Program-made: the position numbers and the translations under genes
Origin: Maniola hyperantus
Taxonomy: Eukaryota; Arthropoda; Insecta; Lepidoptera; Nymphalidae
Assembly (NCBI RefSeq): GCF_902806685.2
Contig: NC_048546.1
Coordinates: 12,819,891 to 12,883,890 of the forward strand
Reading direction: 5' to 3'
DNA length: 64,000 nucleotides
The notes under the pieces: generated by a model
Told to the model about the DNA's origin: nothing
Databases searched by the model: none
What the model saw: the letters and a program-made list of their open reading frames with translations, nothing else
Shown here: positions 44,626-57,100 of the stretch, one piece after another
Numbering within the stretch: position 1 is the first letter of the stretch
How the letters are laid out: every line of letters begins with the position of its first letter

Positions 44626-46009
44626 TAAAATATAATAGACAAATCTGATTAGGTCATTTCGAAGTCGACAAAAAAACGTTTGAAACACACGCGTTCAAAG
44701 CAAAATAACTCGCTTACAAAATCCAGTGAAGAGAAATATTATGGAACTCTTATAGAGATTCAAATTATTTATAGCCAGTCTATTAGTTGCTATCCAGTGC
44801 CCTTTCTATAGTATGTACAGTCCGCTTGGCGTGTTGGGGCCCGTATCAACTACTTACACTTAACTCTATTGTGAAATATTTAAAATAACACAAAATATTT
44901 TAATACTCCGAAATGTATCGCATCTTCAGAAACATTTTTTGTAGATACTGTTAAGAGCATCTTGTGTTAAGGCGATATGCGTCCCAAAAGACACATCTCG
45001 GATGTTCAAAGAATCAAGTTTTGGCGTCAAAAACCACAAATTTGTTTATTTATTTTTTAATATTATAAAAATTAAAGATATTTTTAGTGAATTACGAGAG
45101 CCAAAACACGATTGGCACAATTTGGCTCGATACAAAAAAAAATCGCGAAGTTTCCCCGAACTACGCATTTTTTAAACGACTATTAGGAGAAAAACCAGTT
45201 TTATTCGATTGATATAAAAACAATTCCAATAAAAATTTCGTATTTACTTTCAACGTTTAATACACTAAGGGATTACGGTATTATTTTATGGTAACAGAGC
45301 ACATAGAATTTTAAATATAAATATTTATAAAAAGCGTGCAACAAAATTGCGCTCGGGCGCGCCAGATTTTTTCATACATTTCGCCTTAAGAGTGCTCTCC
45401 ATGGTTGCTGCAAGTCGAGCGTGAGCGCATGCTGTTCCGATCCTTTATCGGCGCGACATACTCAATCAAATCAACGTTTGGTATCACAGTATTATTTTGT
45501 AAACTAATCAATATTTTTAAACAATTTTATTTTTAGGTTCGATTCCTGCCGGTTACGCAATTTTTGATATGTATTTAAAATTATTTAGTAATTTCCTTTA
45601 AATGTAGGTAAAACACTAAAAAATTATAGAAAAACCCAACACATTTGAAATTATTGTTAACTAAAGTTTATGCACTCTTGTTATTTTTCTGTCAAACTGT
45701 AACAAATTATGTATTGACAGTGTACCATGGTTTCAATTTGAAATGTTTTGGTTAGTTTCTGAAAATGCGATGTATTTTAAATAATAATATATTTAATATA
45801 GAAATGAAAGGCACCCTTTAATCATGCTACGTTATCAATAGTTAATATTATACAATATTTTACATGAACGAATGGCATAGTAATATTACAGTATAATATT
45901 GTGAATCAAGAACAAAAAAGTAGGTTCAGTTGTTTTTCCTTTTTAAATGACCTTGTGTAATTATAAACTAATTATTTGTAATTTTTCCGGGATAAAAGGA
46001 TTTTTCTTA
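44626..46009. other. gene-free stretch
   Basis: Low-repeat AT-rich sequence. An isolated B-box-like GGTTCGATTCCTGCCGG at 45537 is probably a SINE relic. I see no exon. Confidence 0.5.
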
Positions 46010-46428
46010 ATTTTTAAAGTTCCGTACCTCAAAAGAAAAAACGGAACCCTTATAGAATCACTTTGTTGTCTGTCTGTCGGTCTGTCAAGAAACCTACAGG
46101 GCACTTCCCGTTGACCTAGAATTATGAAATTTGGCAAATAGGTAGGTCTTATAGCTGACATTCGGGGAAAAATCTGAAACCCGTGAATTTGTGGTTACAT
46201 CACACAAAAAAAAAATTGTGGTCATAAACTAATAGTTAGAATTAGTTAGAAAGTAAGATAACTATATCAAGTGGGGTATCATATGAAAGGGCTTTGTCTG
46301 TACATTTTAAAACAGATTTTTATTTATTTTTATGTATCATAGTTTTTGAATTATCGTGTAAAATGTCGAAAACATACGACTGTAGTACGGAACCCTCGTT
46401 GTTGCCTGACTCGCACTTGGCCGGTTTT
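46010..46428 (+). repeat. GGTTCC-family element
   Basis: A near full-length copy, from AAAGTTCCGTACCTCAAAAG to GACTCGCACTTGGCCGG. Confidence 0.75.
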
Positions 46429-48182
46429 GCAAGGAAGCGTACATGTACGTGGCACAATTTGAAACATCTCCTCTAATTCATTAAAAGTAGTCAACATAGA
46501 CAAAATTCTAAGCCAGGAGTTTGATTAAGAGTTATTTGAACTGCAAGGAATGTAAGGGTTAGCCTACACTTATAAGTAAAAGGGATGTACTTATAATAAT
46601 ATTTTTACATTATAGCCCGAGACCTTGTGAATAGTTTTGAGAGGCAATTGATAAAAGTTTAAAGTTTCTAAATAACCTTGTGTGCGTATAGCAACCTAAG
46701 GAGGCTCCCACCCACGTCCGATAATATAATCAGTGACAGATTTTTTGACGGTAAAAAATGAAACACACATCCAACAAAAAAGATGGGTCCCACAAAAAAA
46801 CCTATGATAAAAGACAGCGAAATATCGGCCCGATTATTAAACCTACAAAAAGTCTGACGTGCCTAAATTTGCAAGATATTGCAAGATTCGCAAATGATTA
46901 ACGACTTGTGAATTTTGAACTCATTAAAATTTCACTAGTTGCTGTTTTTTTTTAAATATTGTGTACAAAACTAGGTGAAATTCTTAGTTACTTAACAGTT
47001 AAGTAATTAATAAAAAAACCGGAAAGTCAATCGATATCGATTTATCTAAAAAAGTTCGCCAAATGTTTATGACGTCACATCTATGTATTTCATACAAGCT
47101 CCCGTACTAAGTAAGCATTTTGACGTTTGATAAAAAATTGCTGATTTGACTAGTAGGCACCATCCCTATATTAATTAATTATTATTTATCAACTACCTTC
47201 AGAACATTTTCTACCAGCTCTCGGCACATAAAGATCGAGAATTAACCAATGAACACTCATCATAATATTATACAGTATTATATTATACACGAAAGTATTA
47301 TTTTACAATGCAATTTTAAACCTTATCTTAATAGTAATAAAGCTTTAGTTCAGCGATCGCTTTTAAATTTATAACAATTTACAGAGAATAAAAAAAAATC
47401 ATAGCTCCGATATTCTGTGATCATTTATTTAGAAGGTATTTTGTCACAATCCATGTTATTAAAGCAAAATACTGTACAATCGAAACTGGTCATGTAAATA
47501 GTGTCTTGGCGGTGGTAGTATCATCATCATCATCATCATCATGATCAACCCATCACCAGCTCACTACAGAGCGCGGGTCTCCTCTCAGAGTGAGAAGGGT
47601 TTTGGCCATAGTCTACCACGCTGGCCATGTGCGGATTGGTAGACTTCACACACCTTTGAGAACATTATGGAGAACTCTCAGGCATGCAGGTTTCCTCACG
47701 ATGTTTTCCTTCACCGTTTAAGCAAGTGATATTTAATTAATTAAAACGCACATAATTCCGAATAGTTAGAGGTGCGTGCCCGGGATCGAACCCCCGACCT
47801 CCGATTAGAAGGCGGACGTCCTAACCACTAGGCTATCAACTGCGTTTGGCGGTAGTATAGGGGGCTAGAATTCATTATTAAAGAGAACAATAAAAAAAAA
47901 TGTTGTTTTATTAGTACAGTCCAAGACCCTATTAAAACTGATCATTTATTTCGATGGTATTTTGTCACAATCCATGTTATAAAAGCAAAATGTTGTACAG
48001 TTCAAACTGGGTAAGTGAGAATTAGGTTTTTAACATTCAGTTAAACTTTAATTTTCCGGGATAGCCTTTGTACAATGTAAAACAAAATTGATACATTACG
48101 ACAACAATTTGGTTATTTAATATGTCTTCTAATGAAATTAGATGGAGAACAAAAATTATAGCACTCACTTAGCATGCTCTCT
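46429..48182 (-). other. probable nsl1 3' UTR and flank
   Basis: Downstream of the nsl1 stop on the minus strand, with one SINE-A (47519). A duplicated TTTTGTCACAATCCATGTTA segment occurs at 47440 and 47960. AATAAAA on the minus strand near 47906 is a possible polyadenylation signal. Confidence 0.4.
47519..47845 (-). mobile_element. SINE-A, full-length copy, reverse
   Basis: It starts with ATCATCATCATCATCATCATG (the tail, reversed) and ends with GTCCTAACCACTAGGCTATC (the A box, reversed). Confidence 0.85.
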
Positions 48183-51100
48183 TCACCTAAGCATGCTCCT
48201 CCGTCTCTCAGACTTCTCAACACTGGGGTCCCACTCAGCATCGTCAGGATCGTCACCCTCAAAGATGAGAGGAGACAGCGGAGACATGGTGCTGGAGTCA
48301 TCACACTCTTCATCTATCCGAGGTGGGGTGGGTTCGGGACTGCAGGGCCGAAAGCCTTCAGGCATGGTGGCCAGCATTTCTTGGTACTGGGTCTCTCGGA
48401 GCGGGAACTGCCTTGGGGAGTACGGCCTCACTGTCTGAAATAATGAATGGGTTAAGATTGTGAGTGGTTTGTTGTTAGTAAAAAAAAGTTATATGTACAA
48501 AAAATATTAGATACAAGGAAATGAAAGACAGAAGTAAATTCCGCAAATTGCTATTGCGCTGGAACCATGTCTCATTAACATCGAAATGACGTCATTTTGA
48601 CGTCAGCCGAAATAAAAATGTACCATCAGCTCGCACTTCAGTCTAGTACTGACGTCACTGAAATGGCGGCCACGCGTATTAGCAATTTGCGGGACTATAA
48701 GTCCCGCAAATTGAAAGATTTTCCTAAATATGCTAAGCTAAGATCTGTAAATATAGACTGTTTATGTGTGACGGCTACACGCTACGACGTTGTCCGCTGT
48801 TTGGGTATGTAGCGACTGCGCAGCCGTGTGACGCACTGCCACGGCCATTCTGATACATCGGCGTCCCAAAGAACTAGCTTATCATAACAACTCGCCTCAT
48901 GGTAGACTGGTGGCTGCGGTTGCGGTTGCGGCGACGGTTGGGGTTGCGGCGACGGTTGGGGTTGCGGCGACGGTTGGGGTTGCGGTTGCGGCGGTTCGTG
49001 TATGTTGTTCTCCGCCTCTGGGTTGACTCGCCGCGTCCTCTGTTTGCGCATGTAGCGACTGCGCTCGCGCGACTCTGCTCGCGTGTGACGCGCTGCCACG
49101 GCCACTTCTGATATGTCCTCATCCTGAAATACAACAGTCTAGTTTGTAGAGGAAGCTTAGTACGTGATCTATTGTTCCTTATCTGACTTAAAAGTAAACA
49201 AAGTGTTAAGACAGGACTTCAACAACAAAACCGTAAAAACCAAACTTAAGAATGTGTAAAAATTTGTTTACTTTTTAAAACAGCTACGGAAAAATAGATT
49301 AAAACATGTCAAGACGTTTATGATGATACTTTCTGATCAAAATTATTAAAACTAAAAACCTCATAACTAACTTTACCCGATAGCTACGCGGGCGCAGCGA
49401 TTTGTTCTGTGGAGTCAACGCACCAAAACCAAATACGTATTATATGTATTTATGAGTAAAATATGTGGAAAAAAATCATTATTTATGAATGACATAAATC
49501 TTGTATATTATAATTATTATGATCTTAAATACTACTAGCTTATGCTCGCGACTTCGTCCGCGATTTCACCCCCTTAGGGGTTGCATTTTCAAAAACCCTT
49601 TCTTAGCGGATGCCTACTGCTCATGATAGCTATCTGCATGTCAAATTTAAGCCCGATACGTCCAGTAGTTTGAGCTGTTCGTTGAAAGATCGATCAGTCA
49701 GTCAGTCAGTCAGTCGGTCCGACAGTCAGTCAGTCAGTCACCTTTTCCTTTTATATATTATTTAGATTATTCATAATGTTCAGAAACAAACTCACGTCAC
49801 TCTCCATAGACATTCGTGTAGATTTGGCAACACCGTTGTTTAGCGGCGTTTCTGGTATCTCCATTACACGCCATCTGCAATAGCATAATAATTAATTTTA
49901 ATTAAATTATAATATTTTTATAACCATAATTCAAAATTTTCAAAAGCGATAGAAGTAAAACTTCTATGGTTTATAGGGTTCTGTACTTCAAAAGGAAAAA
50001 CGGAACCCTTATAGGATCACTTTGTTGTCTTTCTGTCAAGAATCCTACAGGGTACTTCCCGTTGGCCTAGAATCATAAAATTTGGCAGATAGGTAGGTCT
50101 TATAGCAGACATTAGGGAAATCTGAAAACCGTGAATTTGTGGTTACATCACACAAAAAAAAATTAAATCATGGTCATGAACTGATAATTAATTAGTATTT
50201 TCAATTTTCGAAGTAAGATGACTATATCAAGTGGGGTATCATATGAAAGGGCTTCACCTGTGTATTCTAAAACAGATTTTTATTTATTTTTATGCATCAT
50301 AGTTTTTGAATTATCGTGCAAAATGTCGAAAAAACGGAAGTAGTACGGAACCCTCGATACAGTTACTACGGTTTTTATCTTCACGACAAAGTAGAACTCA
50401 AGCTCTGTGACCCAAGATACAAATTAAAATTTTGACAATATCTTTTTTATGATCACAAAGGATGTAGGAATAGATAGATATATGAAGTGTTTACTTGGGT
50501 GTAATGATCTCCTTGTAGGTTAGTATCTCAGGTCTGGTGTTGGCGGCCACGCTCTGCGGGATCACGATGTTGTCGATGTCGTACGACTGACGACGCATCG
50601 TGCGCCACTCGGTACTACTGCGTCCGCGCCTGTCAACATCACAATGGATGATGGGCTAAAGAATGATGGGCGAAATGGGCGTAAACCCAACAGAATTGAA
50701 ATGTATTTCACCAGAAAGCTTATTTATTACTAGTACTTCATTCATACAATTCAAAAAAATTGAGCAATTTTACACAAATGGAAGATTATGCAAATGAATT
50801 CAAAAAAATTGAATTTGAATGCAATTCAATCGTTGTTTACTTGTTATTTGCCAGCATTAGTTTTGCGAGTTTTTTGGTAACTATAAGTCACAAATAAATA
50901 AATTATCCTAAATCTTTCTACAGGGTGGGTATTTGCAAAAAGATATGTATCTAGCTATCATGAAACCAACCTCTCGTGTCCTGACGTAGAAGTCTCTTCT
51001 TCTCTATCCCGTTCCTTCGCGATCTTGCGCGACAGCGGCGGCCGACCTCTTTTCAATCCTGAAAACACCAGAAACATGGGGGGTCATTTAGAGATGCAAG

Positions 51101-54100
51101 GAATATTCAGCTACTGTTCGGTTTACTCTTCGGTTTGGTCTGGTCTGGTGGGAAGCTTCAGCCGTGGCTAGTTACCACCCCACCGGCAAAGTCGTGCCGC
51201 CAAGCGATTTAGCATTCCGGTACGATGCCGTGTAGGAAGAGATTAGGATTATGACTAAAAACCATCTATAAACCCAAATAAGCAATAAATAGTTTGATTG
51301 ATTGATTGATCAGGGTATGGCCTATGGGTTTAATGAAACTGTCATACCCCTTTCCAAGTTAGCCCGCTTCCGTCTGGACTGCATCAAAACTTACCACCAG
51401 GTGAGATTGCAATCAAGAGCTATCTTGTAAATGAATAGAAAAAATCTGATCATAGACAAAACATACATTATCCAAAAATGTGCTAATTTGATTCGATTTT
51501 TCATGGCAAAGAACAAAGGATTAAATCTAGAAAAATTATTCGGTATCAATGTTCAATTCAATTGCACAGATTGTTTCACCAGTGTCACGTTTATGAAGAA
51601 GGCACAAAGGAGATTGTTCGGTGAGAGCTGTTGAATTCTGAGAATCTTCAAAATTTGCGCAGACATTTCAATAAGTTACTTTGCGGTTGAATTAATCTTT
51701 ATGCGACGACGGGATGGTCTTGCGAATTCGACACTCCCTGTAGTCTGTATGCCGCTAAAATGTCTTGAGCCTTGAACTTTTAAAGATAAGTGTGGTGAGC
51801 ACTCGTCATACAGGACGTGTGATGGGCGCCATACTCACCGTCATTTCGGCAGAAGTCTATGTGCTGATGTGATTGAACCTTGAACTTATCGAGTGGTGGG
51901 CACTTGTCGGACAGCATGCGTGATGGGCGCCATACTTTCCATCACTTCAGCCTGTGTCTGTGTGCGTTGATCTTAAAAGATTGGTGGGCGTAACGCGCCG
52001 TGGGCGCGTGGTGAGCGCCACACCAAGTTTTGCCGAAGCGCGACCGTAACACGAGCGCGCTTCGAACCTAAGAGACTTACTGGTGGGCATTTTTCGGACA
52101 GGTCTGGGCGTGACGGGTTGCAGTGTGGGAGTGGAGTGGTGGGCGGCGCGCGGCGTGGGCGCGTGGTGGGCGCCACGCCACGCCTTGCCGAAGCGCGAGC
52201 GGAACCACGAGCGCGACGACAGTGCTGCCGTGTGGATAGCGGGTGATACATCTAGAAACCATACAAAAAACCTCAGACCTCAGAAACTCAGACCTTGATA
52301 TATATAAATTACCTACAATATCATGGTGAACATGTATTTTTTTATTAAAAAAGTGTATGTTGCTATCTTGAATTTTAAAATTGTCATCAGTATTACAAAG
52401 CGGTACGGAATCGTAAAGTAGTTCGGAATGCCTACACTACCGAGAAGAACCAGCAAGAAACTCGGCGGCGCGCGGTTGCAAAAAAATGTTTAGAATAGAA
52501 TAGAATGTTTTTTTATTCATGTAAACTTTTTAAAAGTGCTTATGAATAGTCAGGTAGTTTAAATTTACCACTGGTTCGGAATGCCGTTCCTACCGAGAAG
52601 AACCAGCAAGAAACTCGGCGATTGCTCTTTTTCGGTTTAATTTTATGTACCTTTTATATCACTCAGCACAGGGTGGTAGGCAGGGTCGACCAGGGCCAGT
52701 CGTTGTGAGGGCGCGAGGGTCGAGAAGGGCGGCAAGGGTTGGGTGGCTTCCGCCCTTCCGGTACAAACGGCGCAGCTTTCAACGCGGAACTGACAGCTGC
52801 ATCTGGATAGTGAACAAAAAAACGTCGTGTAACTTGTGTAGTTTCAAAATAATCCCTAATCATCAGATATCTACCTAAATATAATCACCAAAATTGTAAT
52901 ATGTACGAATTGTCAGTTTAAGTAACATAAAAATGCAACTCCTCAATATATCGAATTAGGTTGCCTGCACATCGGATTGAAAGAGAGGTGATGCAAAATT
53001 ATGTAGGTTAGGTAGTTAAGCAATAAGTTTAAGACAATAGTATGTAAGATTTCTTTATTGTTATTGTTAGTCCATAAGCGAGAGTAGATCATAAGCCGGC
53101 TCTCAATAAACATCTTCCACCGTTGCCTCATTTAATTATTACCATACGGCCACAACATATCTCATGGCGACCCTTGCCAGTCGGTGCATGCCTAATCTAA
53201 GTGCGTGCACCGGCTGGGCACCGATCAAGAAGAAGACTACACAATTTTCTAAAGAATATCAAGATTCAAGACTCAATTAGAACAAAAAGAAGAAAATAAT
53301 TCCACGTCCTGTATTAAAAATCAAGAAACACTAACATCAAGAAATAAGCCAAAAAAAAATGAATCGCTTATGAACAGAAGACATCTCAAGCTTCATTGAT
53401 CGGCCCAGCATCATCGTGCGTCCAGGGTTATCCCGGCCAAAACTAGGAGGTGTCCAGGGTATTCCCGGCCCAGTTCGAGGAGTCCAGGGTTTTCCCGGCC
53501 CATTAAGATGCAGTAAAGAAGAGGCGCAGACTCCAGACCTCCGGACCTGATGACCAAAACCTGTCCTGATGACGACGGCGACTACACGGCGGTCACGAAA
53601 TTGACTATTGAAATGCGTCGCTAACAGTTAAAGTAAGTGCAATTTATCTCTCGTAATGGGCAAATAGGTAGAATGTGTAGCTATTGTAATTTTTTTTCTT
53701 GGGTACCTAGTTAATTTAATTTTGTACGTAGGTTAGGTAAATATTGGTTTTTTATAATAAATAATACTTGCTCCACTATCTACTAATAAGTTCCGTTCGT
53801 GCTTTATTTATAAGATTTTATATAGTGTGTAGGATAGTTTAAAATAATAATGGATAGTCAATAAATGAATAGGTCCTTACTTTTTTCGTAAATATTCGGT
53901 GTTAAAATCGAAATATAATAATTCAGAGAATTATAACGGTGTCATCGCGTGGTCAACGACACACGCGTACCCGAACATTTTGTATTGTTATACGAGACAA
54001 TGGTTTTGCTCGAGATGCAATTTGCAAATACAAGGAAATGAATATGAAATAAGGAGAATTTTTCCCCTACAGACGTTTTTCGTCTAGTTTCGCGCTAGTT

Positions 54101-57100
54101 TTGACGATATAAGACTATACCCGGCTTTGACAAATTAGGACTCTGCAAACCAAAGGCTTGATCACCCTTCGGCTGTAGAAGTGCTATAGGTATAAAATAT
54201 ACAATATTTATTTTGGATTGAGACATACTGACGTAGGAAGATGATTGTTATTTATTTATTTGGACGCGATGTTTTGCGCATATTTAGTACCTCCTCATTC
54301 AACTATATATTTGTCTAGACTCTTGATCATTATCTACCGCGCTGGTGTTAGTGAAAGACCTAGAATTTTTATGAAAAGTTGAATGTTATTTAAATACTTA
54401 TTGAAAGAAATAAGTTTGATGAAGACTATAAGTGTTATGAAAAATGCTCGCAAGCATGTTATGTTAAATATTAATTAGGAGAGTACGCGCCGCGTTTGTT
54501 GATTTGTTTATTTATTTGTATTATGTGAAGAAGTAACTTGAAAGGAAGATGAAGACTAGGAGAGATTTATTATGACTGTCCAGGAAATATGAATACCTGA
54601 GATGTTTACTTAATAATAAGTATTATTATGGGTTATAGAATAGAAACCCTATATTTACCGTCTTACGACGATGCTACGACAGCTGTATACTGATGATGAG
54701 GACGATTTGATAGGTCAAAGAATCTTTTGAGACAACTAAGTCGATTAGTGCAATCGATATCTCAGCTTATACATATCTAATACCTATGATGCTATTTTGA
54801 GATTATTTTATTACCTATGATGAGATTTTTCGAAACTTTTGTAAAAGTTAAATCCTTGACTGCACTTAATAGATTACGATTTTTCTAGTTATAAGTAAGG
54901 TTGAAAGTATGCCCATACGAAGAAAGAGATAAGATAAATTGCACTTGAGCACAGGAAGTAACGATAAAAAAAAAATGTTTCCTTACATAATTTTAATTTT
55001 ATTTAGCATTAGATTTTATTTTTGTGATTGTCATCATCTTTTCTTCTAATTCGATGTAGCGTCTAACATTTTTTTTCTTTTAAGGGGAGGGGTAACCGCA
55101 TACATTTTCAGGGGAGTTGTAATATGTACGAATTGTCAGTTTAAGTAACATAAAAATGCAACTCCTCAATATATCGAATTAGGTTGCCTGCACATCGGAT
55201 TGAAAGAGAGGTGATGCAAAATTATGTAGGTTAGGTAGTTAAGCAATACGATTAAGACAATAGTATGTAAGATTTCTTTATTGTTATTGTTAGTCCATAA
55301 GCGAGAGTAGATCATAAGCCGGCTCTCAATAAACATCTTCCACCGTTGCCTCATTTAATTATTACCATACGGCCACAACATATCTCAAAATAAGGCATCA
55401 GCCTTTAGAATGACATTTCGGCTTTGTAGAGCGTTGTCTCTGTCACTCATGCCTAACTATACCTATATGGTGTTTTGTCGGTCTCAACGACAAGACAATG
55501 CTCTACAAATCCGCTATCTCCTTCTAAAGGTCGATGTACATTATTTTCTGCCGCGTACTGTACACAAACTATACCGTCTAAAACAAAACACGCCACACAT
55601 GAGTGCAGAGCGTGTTTGCACGTGCGTACCTAACTAGAAGATTGTTTAATTAAGGGTCACTTTTGTCATTTGCAAGAAAATAGTAATTAGAACGCTGGGC
55701 TGAAAAAATATGTTAATTTTTAAATGTACAAATCACTGAAATCGTGCGCGTATGTCGAGCTGATGGAGCTTCTAACGGTCTCAGTGCAGATATCTGCCCA
55801 GATTGAAGATAAAGATTATGCAGTACATTATGAGATGTGCTCACTTGACATCGGCAGGCTTGGCAGCCTTGTTGGTGGCAATGTGCAGGTTGTGCATCTG
55901 CAGCAGCTTGCGTTTGTTGAAGACGTCCCTTCGCAGCGGCCGCACGCGAGCGCAGGTACACGAGTCTGTCGGCTCCTCGGCCGAGTCGCCGGGCAGACTG
56001 CCCGAGTAGCCCACTGGCTCGCCTTCTAACTGGACCGGGCCTTTGGCTTCGCGGACCTGAAATAAGTACAAATTATAGACATACAAAAAGTCAAAGTAAA
56101 AAAAGTTTATTCAAAAAAGGTCATAAATTACACTTTTTGATAAGTAGTCGGTTGTTGCATTTGTAAGATGATGATAAAGTGGTGATAATTTTTACGCGAA
56201 CTTAAAACTAAAGCTACGAGGGTTTCAAACGCGCCCAGGTCTGAGAAGAGCCCACAACAAACTCAGCCTTGCATCATTATTCTTTACACAGAAAAGCGCA
56301 ACATAACGCTTACTTAAATTGAATGTACACCAATGAATTACAGACCCTCGTAACTCGTCACTACAGAGACTCATGCTATGTCGCCTATGTACAGTACGCG
56401 GCTAAAAATAATGTACTTCGACCTTTAGAAAGAGATTTTGTAAAGTAGGTATTGTCTCTGTCATTGGGACCGACAAAACGTCACATAGGTATGAGTGACA
56501 GAGACAATGCTCTGCAAAGCCTACACGCCAAATCTCATTCTAAAGGTCGATGTACATTATTTTGTGCCACATACTGTACCACTTTTATATTCGCTTGCGC
56601 AGAAAACAGCAACCTAACACCGACTACTACGTACTAGAAAGAGAACCTAAAAAAATAACATTTTTCGAACGACCTTGATCCAAGAAAATAATGTGCAAAC
56701 ATTAAAAATAAGTCTGCTAAATAAATAAAGTATTTCAGTATTGTAACTTTTGGTAATTTTATAATAGCCGATTTCGTCACAGACGCCCAAGCGGCTTTCG
56801 AATACTAGTCTGATTACGATTACAAACGATAACGCGTGTAGAACCCAAACATACAGTATCTTATCTAACCAAGAAGTAGGGTTATTTTAACTTTAGTATA
56901 TCAATCAGTAAATCAATAACTTTTAAGGTAACTTTCGTAGATTTTTTATCAACATTTACGTGGGTGAAGTAAAAGCTACTTTATCCATGGGGAGAAGATG
57001 GTGTAGGGCTGTCTCTGTTACGTAATTCCATACAAATGACAAAGAAAACAAACTCAGTGGGTGTTAACCATTTGGAGTGGCCAACCAATCACAAACGAAC

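Larger units (their letters stand above)
52895..55387 (+). mobile_element. complete non-autonomous LTR retrotransposon in an nsl1 intron
   Basis: Two direct repeats of 270 bases (52895-53164 and 55118-55387) both start with TG and end with CA and differ at only a few positions. They are flanked by a 4-bp target duplication AAAT (52891-52894 and 55388-55391). A primer-binding-like TGGCGACCC follows the left LTR directly, and a purine tract (TTTTCAGGGGAG) precedes the right LTR. The 1,953-bp interior has no gag or pol frame, so the element would need trans-acting proteins (TRIM/LARD-like). It lies on the plus strand, opposite to nsl1, between exons 4 and 3. Confidence 0.92.

Noticed and set aside
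47521..47545. Repeated ATC units as a possible CRISPR-like or satellite array
   Set aside because: This is the simple-sequence tail of a reversed SINE-A copy.
48142..48438. 98- and 89-residue plus-strand frames
   Set aside because: They are antisense shadows of the last nsl1 exon, whose sequence matches the KANSL1 C-terminus.
51973..52262. Arg/Pro-rich 92-, 61- and 71-residue frames
   Set aside because: GC-rich off-frame readings of nsl1 exon 5; the frame that fits both splice phases reads SPAIHTAALSSRSWFRSRFG.
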